Positions 1-5,147 of a DNA stretch of 5,147 bases are shown piece after piece. Where the stretch lies: positions 1 through 5,147 of the forward strand of contig SKZM01000230.1 of the NCBI GenBank assembly GCA_007127385.1, in the 5' to 3' direction. The translations under genes were made by a program, and so were the position numbers. The notes under the pieces were generated by a model. It searched no databases. It saw nothing but the letters and a program-made list of their open reading frames with translations, and was not told where the DNA came from. Numbering within the stretch: position 1 is the first letter of the stretch; every line of letters starts with the position of its first letter. The stretch is from Methanosalsum sp. GTDB lineage: Archaea > Halobacteriota > Methanosarcinia > Methanosarcinales > Methanosarcinaceae.

Positions 1-141
1 GGTTCAGGGCAGGATATCGGGAATACAACACCAATTGAGAACCTGTTTGTTGTAGGTGACGGGGCAAAAGGTCATGGTGGTATTGAGGTTGAGGGTATAG
101 CCCTTGGAGTATCCGGTACAATTAAAAAGATCATCCACTGA
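1..141 (+). CDS. C-terminal fragment of FAD-dependent oxidoreductase (phytoene dehydrogenase-like)
   Basis: The frame is open from the first base and ends at TGA 139-141, giving the last 46 residues of a protein whose start lies outside the window. The visible part contains PIENLFVVGDGAKGHGG followed by IEVEGIALGV. A 'xNLxxxGD' strand followed by a small-residue loop and helix is the C-terminal FAD-contacting segment of the amine oxidase / phytoene desaturase-like flavoprotein superfamily, and the 'GGIEVEGIALGV' ending is typical of archaeal members annotated as phytoene dehydrogenase-like. The substrate cannot be told from this fragment. It runs in the same direction as cofG but is separated by 86 bp that include a TATA-like element, so co-transcription is possible but not required. 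The superfamily call is fairly sure; the specific function is unknown. Confidence 0.7.
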   Translation, partial: GSGQDIGNTTPIENLFVVGDGAKGHGGIEVEGIALGVSGTIKKIIH

Positions 142-168
142 AAAATTATAACCTTTTGTTGCTGGAAC

Positions 169-195
169 GGTTAAATTATAGTCATCAGGTTAAAT
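169..195 (+). promoter_or_regulatory. Possible cofG promoter with repeated GGTTAAAT
   Basis: An AT-rich TATA-like stretch, TTAAATTATA (171-180), lies about 50 bp before the cofG ATG at 228. A start of transcription some 25 bp downstream, near 200-205, would leave a leader of about 25 nt. The octamer GGTTAAAT occurs twice (169-176 and 188-195), 19 bp apart, that is close to two helical turns, so a bound regulator is imaginable. This is seen only as sequence resemblance; archaeal TATA boxes are loose and the call is tentative. Confidence 0.35.
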
Positions 196-227
196 TTATG
201 TAATTGCTTGGACATTGGATTGATATC

Positions 228-1223
228 ATGGCTGATTTTGTTACATTTGCACGCAATGTATTCATACCGGTTACAAATGTGTGCAGGAACAGATGCGGAT
301 ACTGTGGTTTCAGAAAGGAACCGGATGATCCACAATCACATCTCATGAGCCCTGAGGAGATAATACCCATACTTGAAAAGGGCAAAGAGCTGGGATGCAG
401 TGAGGCACTGTTTACTTTTGGGGAACAGCCTGAAGAGGTGGAGGGTTATTCAGAGCTTCTGCAGGAACTGGGATATTCCAGCAATATAGACTATATAGCA
501 GATCTTTGCAGGATCGCAATAGAAACCGGACTTCTGCCCCATACCAATGCCGGAATTGTTACTCACTCCGGTATGAAGCAGCTTGCAGAGTTTAATGCAA
601 GTATGGGACTGATGCTGGAGACCACAGCCACAGTAAAGGCCCACAGCAGTTCTCCCGGTAAGCTACCTGAGAAAAGATTTGAGTTTATAAAGAACGCAGG
701 CGAGCTTAAAGTGCCATTTACCACAGGAATTCTTGTAGGGATTGGAGAAAGCCGGGAGGATCGCATTCACTCCCTTGAAACCATATCTAAACTCCATGAG
801 AAATACGGACATATACAGGAGGTAATCATCCAGAACTTCACCCCGAAGCCCGGAACTGAAATGGAAAACCTCAGTGCTCCAGATATTGAGACCATGATAG
901 ATACAGTATCCATGGCAAGAAGTATATTACAGGATGATGTTGCAGTCCAGGTACCTCCAAACCTGACTGATCCACGCCTTCTCATAAGAGCTGGAGCATC
1001 TGATCTGGGAGGAATCTCACCTGCAACAATCGACTGGATAAATCCGGAATCCAGCTGGCCGTCAGTGGATAAACTGCAACAGATGGTTGGAAGCATACCT
1101 CTTCGCGAAAGACTGCCCATATATCCTCAGTATATTGAAAAAGGGTGGTACAGTGACACAATAGCAGAACTGATCGGATTTCTAAGCTGCAATGGATACC
1201 GGAAAGATCAATCCATAAAATAG
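228..1223 (+). CDS. cofG: 7,8-didemethyl-8-hydroxy-5-deazariboflavin (Fo) synthase subunit 1, CofG
   Basis: CofG is one of two radical SAM proteins that build Fo, the deazaflavin chromophore of coenzyme F420, from tyrosine and a pyrimidine intermediate of riboflavin synthesis. With the ATG at 228 the protein has 331 residues, normal for a stand-alone archaeal CofG. The [4Fe-4S]/SAM motif CX3CX2C is C19-C23-C26 in CRNRCGYCGF, directly after NVFIPVTN, as expected near the N-terminus. Further family blocks are FGEQPEE (64-70), GILVGIGES (167-175), IQNFTPKPGTEM (201-212) and GASDLGGISPATIDWINPE (256-274). An upstream in-frame TTG at 204 would add eight residues, but it has no ribosome binding site and the added residues do not fit the family. 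The ATG has a weak GGATTGAT stretch at 217-224. cofH follows after 25 bp. The stop is TAG. The assignment is very secure. Confidence 0.96.
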   Translation: MADFVTFARNVFIPVTNVCRNRCGYCGFRKEPDDPQSHLMSPEEIIPILEKGKELGCSEALFTFGEQPEEVEGYSELLQELGYSSNIDYIADLCRIAIETGLLPHTNAGIVTHSGMKQLAEFNASMGLMLETTATVKAHSSSPGKLPEKRFEFIKNAGELKVPFTTGILVGIGESREDRIHSLETISKLHEKYGHIQEVIIQNFTPKPGTEMENLSAPDIETMIDTVSMARSILQDDVAVQVPPNLTDPRLLIRAGASDLGGISPATIDWINPESSWPSVDKLQQMVGSIPLRERLPIYPQYIEKGWYSDTIAELIGFLSCNGYRKDQSIK

Positions 1224-1248
1224 ACAATCAAACCATAAAGGGTAAAAG

Positions 1249-2334
1249 ATGAAATCTGAAACATCCACAATTCCCGAAGAAATTATTGAACGCTCAATTG
1301 CCGGCAGGATCAGCCGGGATGATGCGCTCCTGCTTACAGGTTCCATTCCTCTGGAGGTGTTAGGACTGGCAGACAGGCTCAGAAGTACATCATCCGGAAA
1401 TGAGGTCAGCTACATAATCAACCGCAATATAAACTTTACAGACCATTGCTCAGGGTCATGCAGGTTCTGTGCATTCAAGGACAGCACAGGATACATTATG
1501 AGCCTGGATCAGATACTGGAAAAAGTTGAAAGGGCAGTACAGTCAGGATCATCTGAGGTCTGTATCCAGGGCGGACTTATGGAAAACATTGACCCTGGAT
1601 TCTATACAGAAATGCTTGAAGCTATCAGATCTCGGTTTCCTTCAATACATATACATGCCTTTTCCCCTATGGAAGTGTACCACGCAGCCAGTGTTGGTGG
1701 AATGAGTGTCAAACAGACCCTGCTGGCTCTAAAGAAAAGCGGACTTGACACTATGCCGGGTACTGCTGCTGAAATACTCTCGGACAGGGTCCGGGAAACA
1801 GTATGTCCTGAAAAGATCACCACCAGGGAGTGGATAGATATCATAACAACTGCTCATAACACAGGTATTCGCACAACTTCCACAATGATGTACGGGCATG
1901 TGGAAACCATTGAGGAACGCATTGATCATATAATGACCATCAGGGATATCCAGGATAGGACAGGCGGATTTACTGAATTCGTACCTCTTCCCTTCATGCC
2001 CTACAACAATTCCCTTGGGGAGGAGATGATGCGCTCTGGCAGATACATGGTTACGGGAACAGAGGACCTGATGATACATGCACTTGCCCGTATCATCCTG
2101 CATGGCCATCTGAACAATATACAGGCAAGCTGGGTCAAGCTTGGAAAGAAGGCAGCACAGTTTGCCCTGCACTGTGGAGCAAATGACCTGGGAGGCACAC
2201 TGATGGAAGAGAGGATCTCAAAATCTGCAGGTGCGGAAAGTGGGGAGTATATGTCAGCTGAAGAGTTTGAATGGATGATCAGATCTGCTGGCAGAACCCC
2301 TGTAAGGCGCAATACGCTGTATGAGAGGATATAA
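1249..2334 (+). CDS. cofH: Fo synthase subunit 2 (5-amino-6-(D-ribitylamino)uracil--L-tyrosine 4-hydroxyphenyl transferase), CofH
   Basis: CofH uses a SAM-derived radical to split tyrosine and attach its hydroxybenzyl part to 5-amino-6-ribitylaminouracil; CofG then closes the ring to give Fo. The protein has 361 residues, within the usual range. The radical SAM cluster motif is C67-C71-C74 in CSGSCRFCAF, preceded by NRNINFTDH. Other visible family blocks are IQGGL (106-110), the GTAAEIL segment (171-177), STMMYGHVE (211-219), FVPLPF (244-249), NIQASWVKLG (290-299) and GANDLGGTLMEE (310-321). These differ clearly from CofG and also resemble the menaquinone enzyme MqnC/MqnE group; the adjacency to cofG and cofC supports CofH. 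The ATG at 1249 is preceded by AAGGGT at 1238-1243. The gene ends 3 bp before cofC, so the two are almost certainly co-transcribed and translationally linked. Confidence 0.95.
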   Translation: MKSETSTIPEEIIERSIAGRISRDDALLLTGSIPLEVLGLADRLRSTSSGNEVSYIINRNINFTDHCSGSCRFCAFKDSTGYIMSLDQILEKVERAVQSGSSEVCIQGGLMENIDPGFYTEMLEAIRSRFPSIHIHAFSPMEVYHAASVGGMSVKQTLLALKKSGLDTMPGTAAEILSDRVRETVCPEKITTREWIDIITTAHNTGIRTTSTMMYGHVETIEERIDHIMTIRDIQDRTGGFTEFVPLPFMPYNNSLGEEMMRSGRYMVTGTEDLMIHALARIILHGHLNNIQASWVKLGKKAAQFALHCGANDLGGTLMEERISKSAGAESGEYMSAEEFEWMIRSAGRTPVRRNTLYERI

Positions 2335-2337
2335 CAC

Positions 2338-2985
2338 ATGAGAGCTGTAATACCTTACAAGAAAGAAAATGCAAAATCAAGATTGTCTTCGGTCCTGGAT
2401 CTTCATGAACGTGAAGAATTTGTGGAACTTATGCTAAAGGACGTGTTCAATACACTCAGATCAGCAGGTATTGATAACATAGATGTTCTTACAACCAGAC
2501 GTACCAGTATCGCACCTGATCTGGATGTGGGCATTATAGAGGATAAAAAAGGACTCAACGAAGCAATTAACCAGTACCTGGCATCCATTGATGAGCCGGT
2601 ATTGATTGCAATGGCAGACCTGCCGCTTCTTACTCCCTGCCAGTTGATAGATATCACAGAAAAGCAGACTGATGTGGTAATTGTACCCGGGAAAGGCGGA
2701 GGTACGAATATTATCCGAATCATGCAGCCATCGGGGTTCAATGTGAAATATTATGGTTCAAGCTTTCTAAACCACTGTGCAATAGCTGAGGAGTGTGGAA
2801 TGTCGGTCCATGTATATGATTCATTCAGGGCCAGCACTGATATTGACGAGCCCCAGGACCTTGTTGAATTACTTGTACATGGGAGGGGACTTGCAAAGGA
2901 ATATATAAAAGAAAGGTTTGGTATGCGTTCCGGAAAGGGAAGGGTAGCTATCCTGCCTGATGCATGCAGGATCGCATCTGATTGA
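2338..2985 (+). CDS. cofC: 2-phospho-L-lactate guanylyltransferase, CofC
   Basis: CofC transfers GMP from GTP to 2-phospho-L-lactate (or phosphoenolpyruvate in some lineages), producing the activated side chain that CofD joins to Fo. The 215-residue product is close to archaeal CofC proteins of about 210 residues. The glycosyltransferase-A-like nucleotidyltransferase fold is marked by the N-terminal IPYKKENAKSRLS (5-17, nucleotide-binding loop), EDKKGLNEA (68-76), the metal-site-type ADLP (93-96), GGTN (121-124), YYGSSFLNH (138-146) and the closing DIDEPQDL (168-175). The ATG follows the cofH stop by only 3 bp, and its ribosome binding site GAGAGG (2323-2328) lies inside the cofH end, which indicates coupled translation. 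After the CofC core the last roughly 30 residues (KEYIKERFGM onward) are a variable basic tail. Assignment is secure. Confidence 0.94.
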   Translation: MRAVIPYKKENAKSRLSSVLDLHEREEFVELMLKDVFNTLRSAGIDNIDVLTTRRTSIAPDLDVGIIEDKKGLNEAINQYLASIDEPVLIAMADLPLLTPCQLIDITEKQTDVVIVPGKGGGTNIIRIMQPSGFNVKYYGSSFLNHCAIAEECGMSVHVYDSFRASTDIDEPQDLVELLVHGRGLAKEYIKERFGMRSGKGRVAILPDACRIASD

Positions 2986-3029
2986 GATCAGGTACTGGCT
3001 GTAGAGGATGATTCAAATACCTTTTACGA

Positions 3030-3085
3030 TTAACGGGGTGTAGGGGTAGAGAAAGCCCACGCACTTTAGTCGTGGGAGCAGTCAC
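3030..3085 (+). mobile_element. Solitary IS200/IS605 (TnpB-type) right-end-like hairpin, possible omega-RNA remnant
   Basis: A GC-rich segment in an AT-rich gap reads GGGGTAGAGAAAG, then a stem CCCACG (3056-3061), the apical part CACTTTAGT (3062-3070), the matching stem CGTGGG (3071-3076), then AGCAGTCAC ending at 3085. With a bulged C3062, ACT/AGT can extend the stem. This layout (GTAGAGAAG leader, CCCACGACTTTAGTCGTGGG-type palindrome, AG-AGTCAC tail) is what I recall of right ends of archaeal IS200/IS605 and IS1341-type elements, where the same segment forms the 3' end of the TnpB guide RNA. No tnpA or tnpB gene is present here, and cofC ends only about 45 bp upstream, so this is a relic, a small non-autonomous derivative, or a retained RNA element. 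The family call rests on remembered motif shape and was not checked by alignment. Confidence 0.6.
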
Positions 3086-3095
3086 AAGATAAATG

Positions 3096-3119
3096 GATAT
3101 AATTAACAAAAATTATATC
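3096..3119. repeat. Perfect 9-bp inverted repeat, possible operator
   Basis: GATATAATT (3096-3104) and AATTATATC (3111-3119) are exact reverse complements separated by six bases (AACAAA). The right arm contains a TATA-like AATTATAT about 50 bp before the ferredoxin start. A dimeric regulator binding here would block the basal transcription machinery. It could alternatively be a weak AT hairpin with no function. The symmetry is seen directly; the role is inference. Confidence 0.4.
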
Positions 3120-3138
3120 TGAACAGACTCTATATAAG
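3109..3138 (+). promoter_or_regulatory. Probable promoter region of the ferredoxin-geranylgeranyl reductase operon
   Basis: Two TATA-like sequences are visible: AAATTATATC with a purine-rich AACAAAA just before it (around 3105-3119), and TATATAAG (3131-3138). The usual archaeal spacing of about 25 bp from TATA centre to transcript start puts starts near 3141 and 3160 respectively. Only the first would leave the ribosome binding site AGGTGAT (3154-3160) inside the transcript, so it is favoured; the second would give a nearly leaderless message. Confidence 0.4.
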
Positions 3139-3153
3139 TGCCACGTACATTAC

Positions 3154-3160
3154 AGGTGAT
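3154..3160 (+). promoter_or_regulatory. Strong ribosome binding site deciding the GTG start of the ferredoxin
   Basis: AGGTGAT matches the archaeal anti-Shine-Dalgarno complement closely and ends five bases before GTG 3166. An in-frame TTG at 3160-3162 would overlap it and is therefore excluded. There is no ATG in the frame, so this site fixes the start of the small ferredoxin gene. Confidence 0.7.
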
Positions 3161-3165
3161 TGTCG

Positions 3166-3339
3166 GTGACTGTTAACGTTAATAGATACAAATGCGGATA
3201 TTGTGGTGCATGTGTGGCGGTATGCCCTGAAAGCTCACTGGAACTTATAGAAACATGGATTGAAGTTGATAACAGCTGCATTTCATGCGGGATATGTGAG
3301 AGGGTATGCCCTGTCGGAGCGCTTGAGGTGGATAAATGA
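3166..3339 (+). CDS. 2[4Fe-4S] ferredoxin, probable electron donor of geranylgeranyl reductase
   Basis: This 57-residue protein starts at GTG 3166 and ends at TGA 3337-3339. It holds two complete cluster motifs of the bacterial-type ferredoxin fold: C10, C13, C16 with C20-P21, and C38, C41, C44 with C48-P49, each CX2CX2CX3CP. The two halves are related by the usual pseudo-symmetry, the second ending in VGALEV. It has no signal peptide or membrane segment, so it is soluble and cytoplasmic. Its stop overlaps the start of the geranylgeranyl reductase by 4 bp (ATGA), a sign of coupled expression. In Methanosarcina acetivorans a ferredoxin encoded next to the reductase was reported to be required for full lipid saturation when both were expressed in E. 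coli; the same role is inferred here. Confidence 0.92.
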   Translation: MTVNVNRYKCGYCGACVAVCPESSLELIETWIEVDNSCISCGICERVCPVGALEVDK

Positions 3340-4583
3340 AAGATGAATATGATGTGGTTGTTGTGGGAGCAGGGCCTGCCGGTTCGATTGCTGCCAAGAA
3401 TGCTGCCCTGAAAGGTCTTGATGTATTACTTATTGAAAAGAGGCAGGAGATAGGAGATCCTGTCAGATGTGCAGAAGGTGTGGGTAAATTCAATCTGAGG
3501 CAGCATATAGAACCTGATCCCAAATGGATATGTGCAGATGTGAAAGGATCACGCATTTACTCTCCAGACGGAACAACAATCGAGATGGCTGAAGAGATCG
3601 CAGGTGGAGAAGTCGGTTATGTCCTTGAGCGCAAGGTGTTTGACAGGGCGCTTGCCTTTGAAGCTGCTGCCGCCGGTGCAGAGGTGCAGGTAAAGACCAG
3701 AGCAACAGGGCTTATAATGGAAGATGGTTTTGTCCGGGGAGTTCACCTGATGCAGCTTGGAAAGGAGCATACAGTCCGGGCAAAGATAGTTATCGCAGCT
3801 GACGGCGTGGAATCAAAGGTCGCACGATGGGCCGGGATCAATACCACCCTGAAACTGAAGGACATCGAAACTTGTGCCCAGTACCTGATCACAGGAGCCG
3901 ACATTGACCTGGGTTACTGCCATTTCTATCTGGGCAATGAAGTTGCACCATCCGGCTACATATGGATATTTCCCAAAGGAGAGAATATGGCCAACGTGGG
4001 AATAGGAATACTTGGTAGTGAATCCGGTGATCAGCAGAGGGCCATTGACTATCTCAACCGTTTTGTGGAAAAGAACATGCCTGAAGGTAAAATAATAGAA
4101 ATGGTTGTCGGCGGAGTTCCTGTTTGCGGCTCCATTAAGAAGACCATTGCAAACGGGCTTATGCTCGTGGGTGATGCTGCAAGACAGTCAGATCCCATCA
4201 CAGGTGGCGGGATAATCAATGCAATGGATGCAGGAAAAATCGCAGCAGAGGTTGCAGCTGAAGCTATTGAAGCCGGGGATGTATCAGAAAAAATGTTGCA
4301 GCACTACGAGAAACGCTGGAAGTCCACAATAGGAAAGGAAATTGACTGCAGCCTCATTGTGAAGAACAATTTCATCAATTTTACTGACAAGCAGCTAAAC
4401 TCACTGGCCTATTCATTAAAGGATGTGAATTTTACCAGCATGAGCCTTATGGATCTGCTGTTTGCCCTGTTTAAGGCCAACAAGAAACTACTGTGGGATC
4501 TGCGAGTGATATTCAAGGATGTTTTGAAGAATGAAATGGATTTCAAGTATAGATCAGAAATCAAATCAGAAACTTCTGATTGA
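3336..4583 (+). CDS. Digeranylgeranylglycerophospholipid reductase (geranylgeranyl reductase family flavoprotein)
   Basis: This FAD enzyme saturates the double bonds of the geranylgeranyl chains of archaeal ether lipids at the cytoplasmic face of the membrane. The product has 415 residues, the standard family length. The N-terminal Rossmann strand has GAGPAG (11-16) with the acidic E34 that binds the FAD ribose. RCAEGVG (44-50) carries the conserved C45 that is important in structurally studied archaeal homologues. ADGVES (155-160) belongs to the second FAD region, YIWIFPKG (208-215) is the substrate-side signature of the family, and [15 protein letters not shown] (279-293) binds the FAD pyrophosphate and isoalloxazine. 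The start ATG lies in the ferredoxin stop, with GAGGTG (3325-3330) five bases upstream. The family call is very sure. Electron flow from the neighbouring ferredoxin is strongly suggested by overlap and by the M. acetivorans precedent. Confidence 0.95.
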   Translation: MKDEYDVVVVGAGPAGSIAAKNAALKGLDVLLIEKRQEIGDPVRCAEGVGKFNLRQHIEPDPKWICADVKGSRIYSPDGTTIEMAEEIAGGEVGYVLERKVFDRALAFEAAAAGAEVQVKTRATGLIMEDGFVRGVHLMQLGKEHTVRAKIVIAADGVESKVARWAGINTTLKLKDIETCAQYLITGADIDLGYCHFYLGNEVAPSGYIWIFPKGENMANVGIGILGSESGDQQRAIDYLNRFVEKNMPEGKIIEMVVGGVPVCGSIKKTIANGLMLVGDAARQSDPITGGGIINAMDAGKIAAEVAAEAIEAGDVSEKMLQHYEKRWKSTIGKEIDCSLIVKNNFINFTDKQLNSLAYSLKDVNFTSMSLMDLLFALFKANKKLLWDLRVIFKDVLKNEMDFKYRSEIKSETSD

Positions 4584-4616
4584 TACCTTTGAAATACAGT
4601 AAAATTCCAGTGAAAT

Positions 4617-4925
4617 ATGTTAAAAATCACACCCTATCTTGGAATACTGGTCATTTTTGTTTCGGTATTTGGGTTTATGTATCCATTACTTGGATACCTT
4701 ATTCCACTCACAATAGCTGCTATGTTCCTGATGGCACCTTTGAGAGGGCGCTGGTTCTGTGGAAATCTCTGTCCCAGAGGAAGTTTTGTAGATTTCTAGG
4801 TAAGCAAAAAATGTGACCAGGTATATCCAATGCAGCTGGAAGTGAGTTCACTGGAACAAAAGCCTGACTGCATCAAATTTGAGAGATGTATTGTCAGCTG
4901 TCCAAAAGATGCACTTTGGTTCTGA
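4617..4925 (+). pseudogene. Decayed NapH-like membrane 4Fe-4S binding protein with internal deletion and in-frame TAG
   Basis: From ATG 4617 the first 60 codons give two hydrophobic segments (about residues 4-26 and 27-42) and then RGRWFCGNLCPRGSF, with C48 and C52, the hallmark of NapH/NosR-like membrane iron-sulfur proteins. A TAG at 4797-4799 follows. The same frame then continues for 41 codons to TGA 4923-4925, with KKCDQVYPMQLEV and PDCIKFERCIVSCPKDAL. This is the end of the family's C-terminal ferredoxin domain, but V-Y-P stands where V-C-P is expected and IKFERC where IKCERC is expected. Family members, as I recall them, have more than 100 further residues between these two parts, including more membrane segments and the first cysteines of the ferredoxin domain; these are absent. 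Deletion, stop and two lost ligands together indicate a pseudogene. Decoding the TAG as pyrrolysine would give a 102-residue product, but with broken clusters. Confidence 0.75.
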
Positions 4926-4952
4926 ATACTTATTGTCTATTGCTTTGAATTA

Positions 4953-5147
4953 TTACAGGATTTTAGTGGGTTCTGCTGGTCTGGGCATCTTGACAACAAG
5001 AAACCTCACCTTACTATCACTGTTATTCATTGCTCTGTGGGGAATCTTTGCAGGACTTTCAACAAGATGGTCCGGTTCCACCTCCTGGATTTCATCACCG
5101 ATCTCTACTGTCGCAGTGCCTTCAAGTACATAAAAAAAATACATCAA
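4953..5147 (-). CDS. Cupin domain protein, C-terminal part (5' end outside window)
   Basis: On the minus strand an open frame enters at the window end and stops at TAA (complement of 4953-4955). It encodes YVLEGTATVEIGDE, the end of cupin motif 1 and its following strand, then PDHLVESPAKIPHRAMNNSD, which is cupin motif 2 with the expected proline, the metal-binding-type histidine of IPHR and the asparagine, then the strand VRFLVVK and a short tail PRPAEPTKIL. This is a small single-domain beta-barrel of the RmlC-like cupin fold, likely 100-120 residues when complete. The substrate or metal cannot be deduced. The HXH part of motif 1 lies beyond the window. The apparent ATG and TTG codons at the window edge (within MMYFFYVLEG) are internal, not the true start. 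It is convergent with the degraded iron-sulfur gene, with 27 bp between stops. Confidence 0.75.
   Translation of the reverse strand: MMYFFYVLEGTATVEIGDEIQEVEPDHLVESPAKIPHRAMNNSDSKVRFLVVKMPRPAEPTKIL

Noticed and set aside
204..227. TTG start giving CofG eight extra residues
   Set aside because: There is no ribosome binding site ahead of it, and the ATG at 228 places the CX3CX2C motif at the usual distance from the N-terminus.
767..1120. Minus-strand open frame of 117 codons within cofG
   Set aside because: It lies fully opposite a well-conserved cofG segment and the translation shows no recognisable domain; it is a shadow of the real gene.
1729..2172. Minus-strand open frame of 147 codons within cofH
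   Set aside because: It is opposite the conserved C-terminal half of CofH, is rich in Cys, His and Ser in no known pattern, and overlaps other antisense frames.
2978..2991. CTGAT-TGAG-ATCAG hairpin over the cofC stop as a terminator
   Set aside because: The stem is only 5 bp and no T-rich run follows; archaeal termination usually needs T tracts, so there is no support.
3131..3138. TATATAAG as the main ferredoxin promoter
   Set aside because: The usual spacing would start the transcript near 3160, losing the excellent ribosome binding site at 3154-3160; kept only as an alternative.
3173..3182. TTAACGTTAA palindrome as an operator
   Set aside because: It lies inside the first codons of the ferredoxin gene, is only 10 bp, and has no second copy in the window.
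4580..4816. Plus-strand 78-codon frame from TTG overlapping the geranylgeranyl reductase end
   Set aside because: The frame starting at 4617 gives the recognisable membrane segments and CPRGSF motif; this one is its out-of-frame shadow.
4879..5133. Plus-strand 84-codon frame with hydrophobic stretches
   Set aside because: It overlaps the relic's ferredoxin-like end in another frame and lies antisense to the cupin coding sequence, which has clear family motifs.

Overview
The window reads as chromosomal DNA of a methanogenic archaeon, most likely of the Methanosarcinaceae (Methanosarcina, Methanolobus or Methanococcoides type). The main reasons are coenzyme F420 biosynthesis genes, a geranylgeranyl reductase for archaeal ether lipids with its own small ferredoxin, archaeal TATA-like elements and GGTGAT-type ribosome binding sites. 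The genus assignment is inference from protein character; no rRNA is present.

Layout. Bases 1-141 hold the last 46 residues of a phytoene-dehydrogenase-like flavoprotein. A short gap with a TATA-like element leads into three co-directional F420 genes: cofG (228-1223), cofH (1249-2334) and cofC (2338-2985). CofG and CofH are radical SAM enzymes that together make the deazaflavin chromophore Fo. CofC activates the lactyl-type side chain that is later joined to Fo. Spacings of 25 and 3 bp suggest one transcript.

After cofC there is a 180-bp non-coding gap. It contains a solitary hairpin with the look of the right end of an archaeal IS200/IS605 (TnpB) element, without any transposase gene. It is followed by a perfect 9-bp inverted repeat overlapping a TATA-like sequence. 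A second operon then begins: a 57-residue 2[4Fe-4S] ferredoxin (3166-3339) overlapping by 4 bp a 415-residue geranylgeranyl reductase (3336-4583). The ferredoxin is the probable electron donor for saturating the isoprenoid chains of membrane lipids.

The right end is degraded. A NapH-like membrane iron-sulfur protein gene (4617-4925) has lost its middle, carries an in-frame TAG and has lost iron-sulfur cysteines. On the opposite strand and convergent with it is the C-terminal part of a small cupin protein (4953-5147, running off the window).

The core genes are well-known methanogen genes. The items most worth a second look are the orphan IS605-type right end between the two operons, the TAG-interrupted relic (TAG can encode pyrrolysine in this family), and the inverted repeat in the ferredoxin promoter region. 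I see no CRISPR array, tRNA, rRNA or clearly new multi-gene system.
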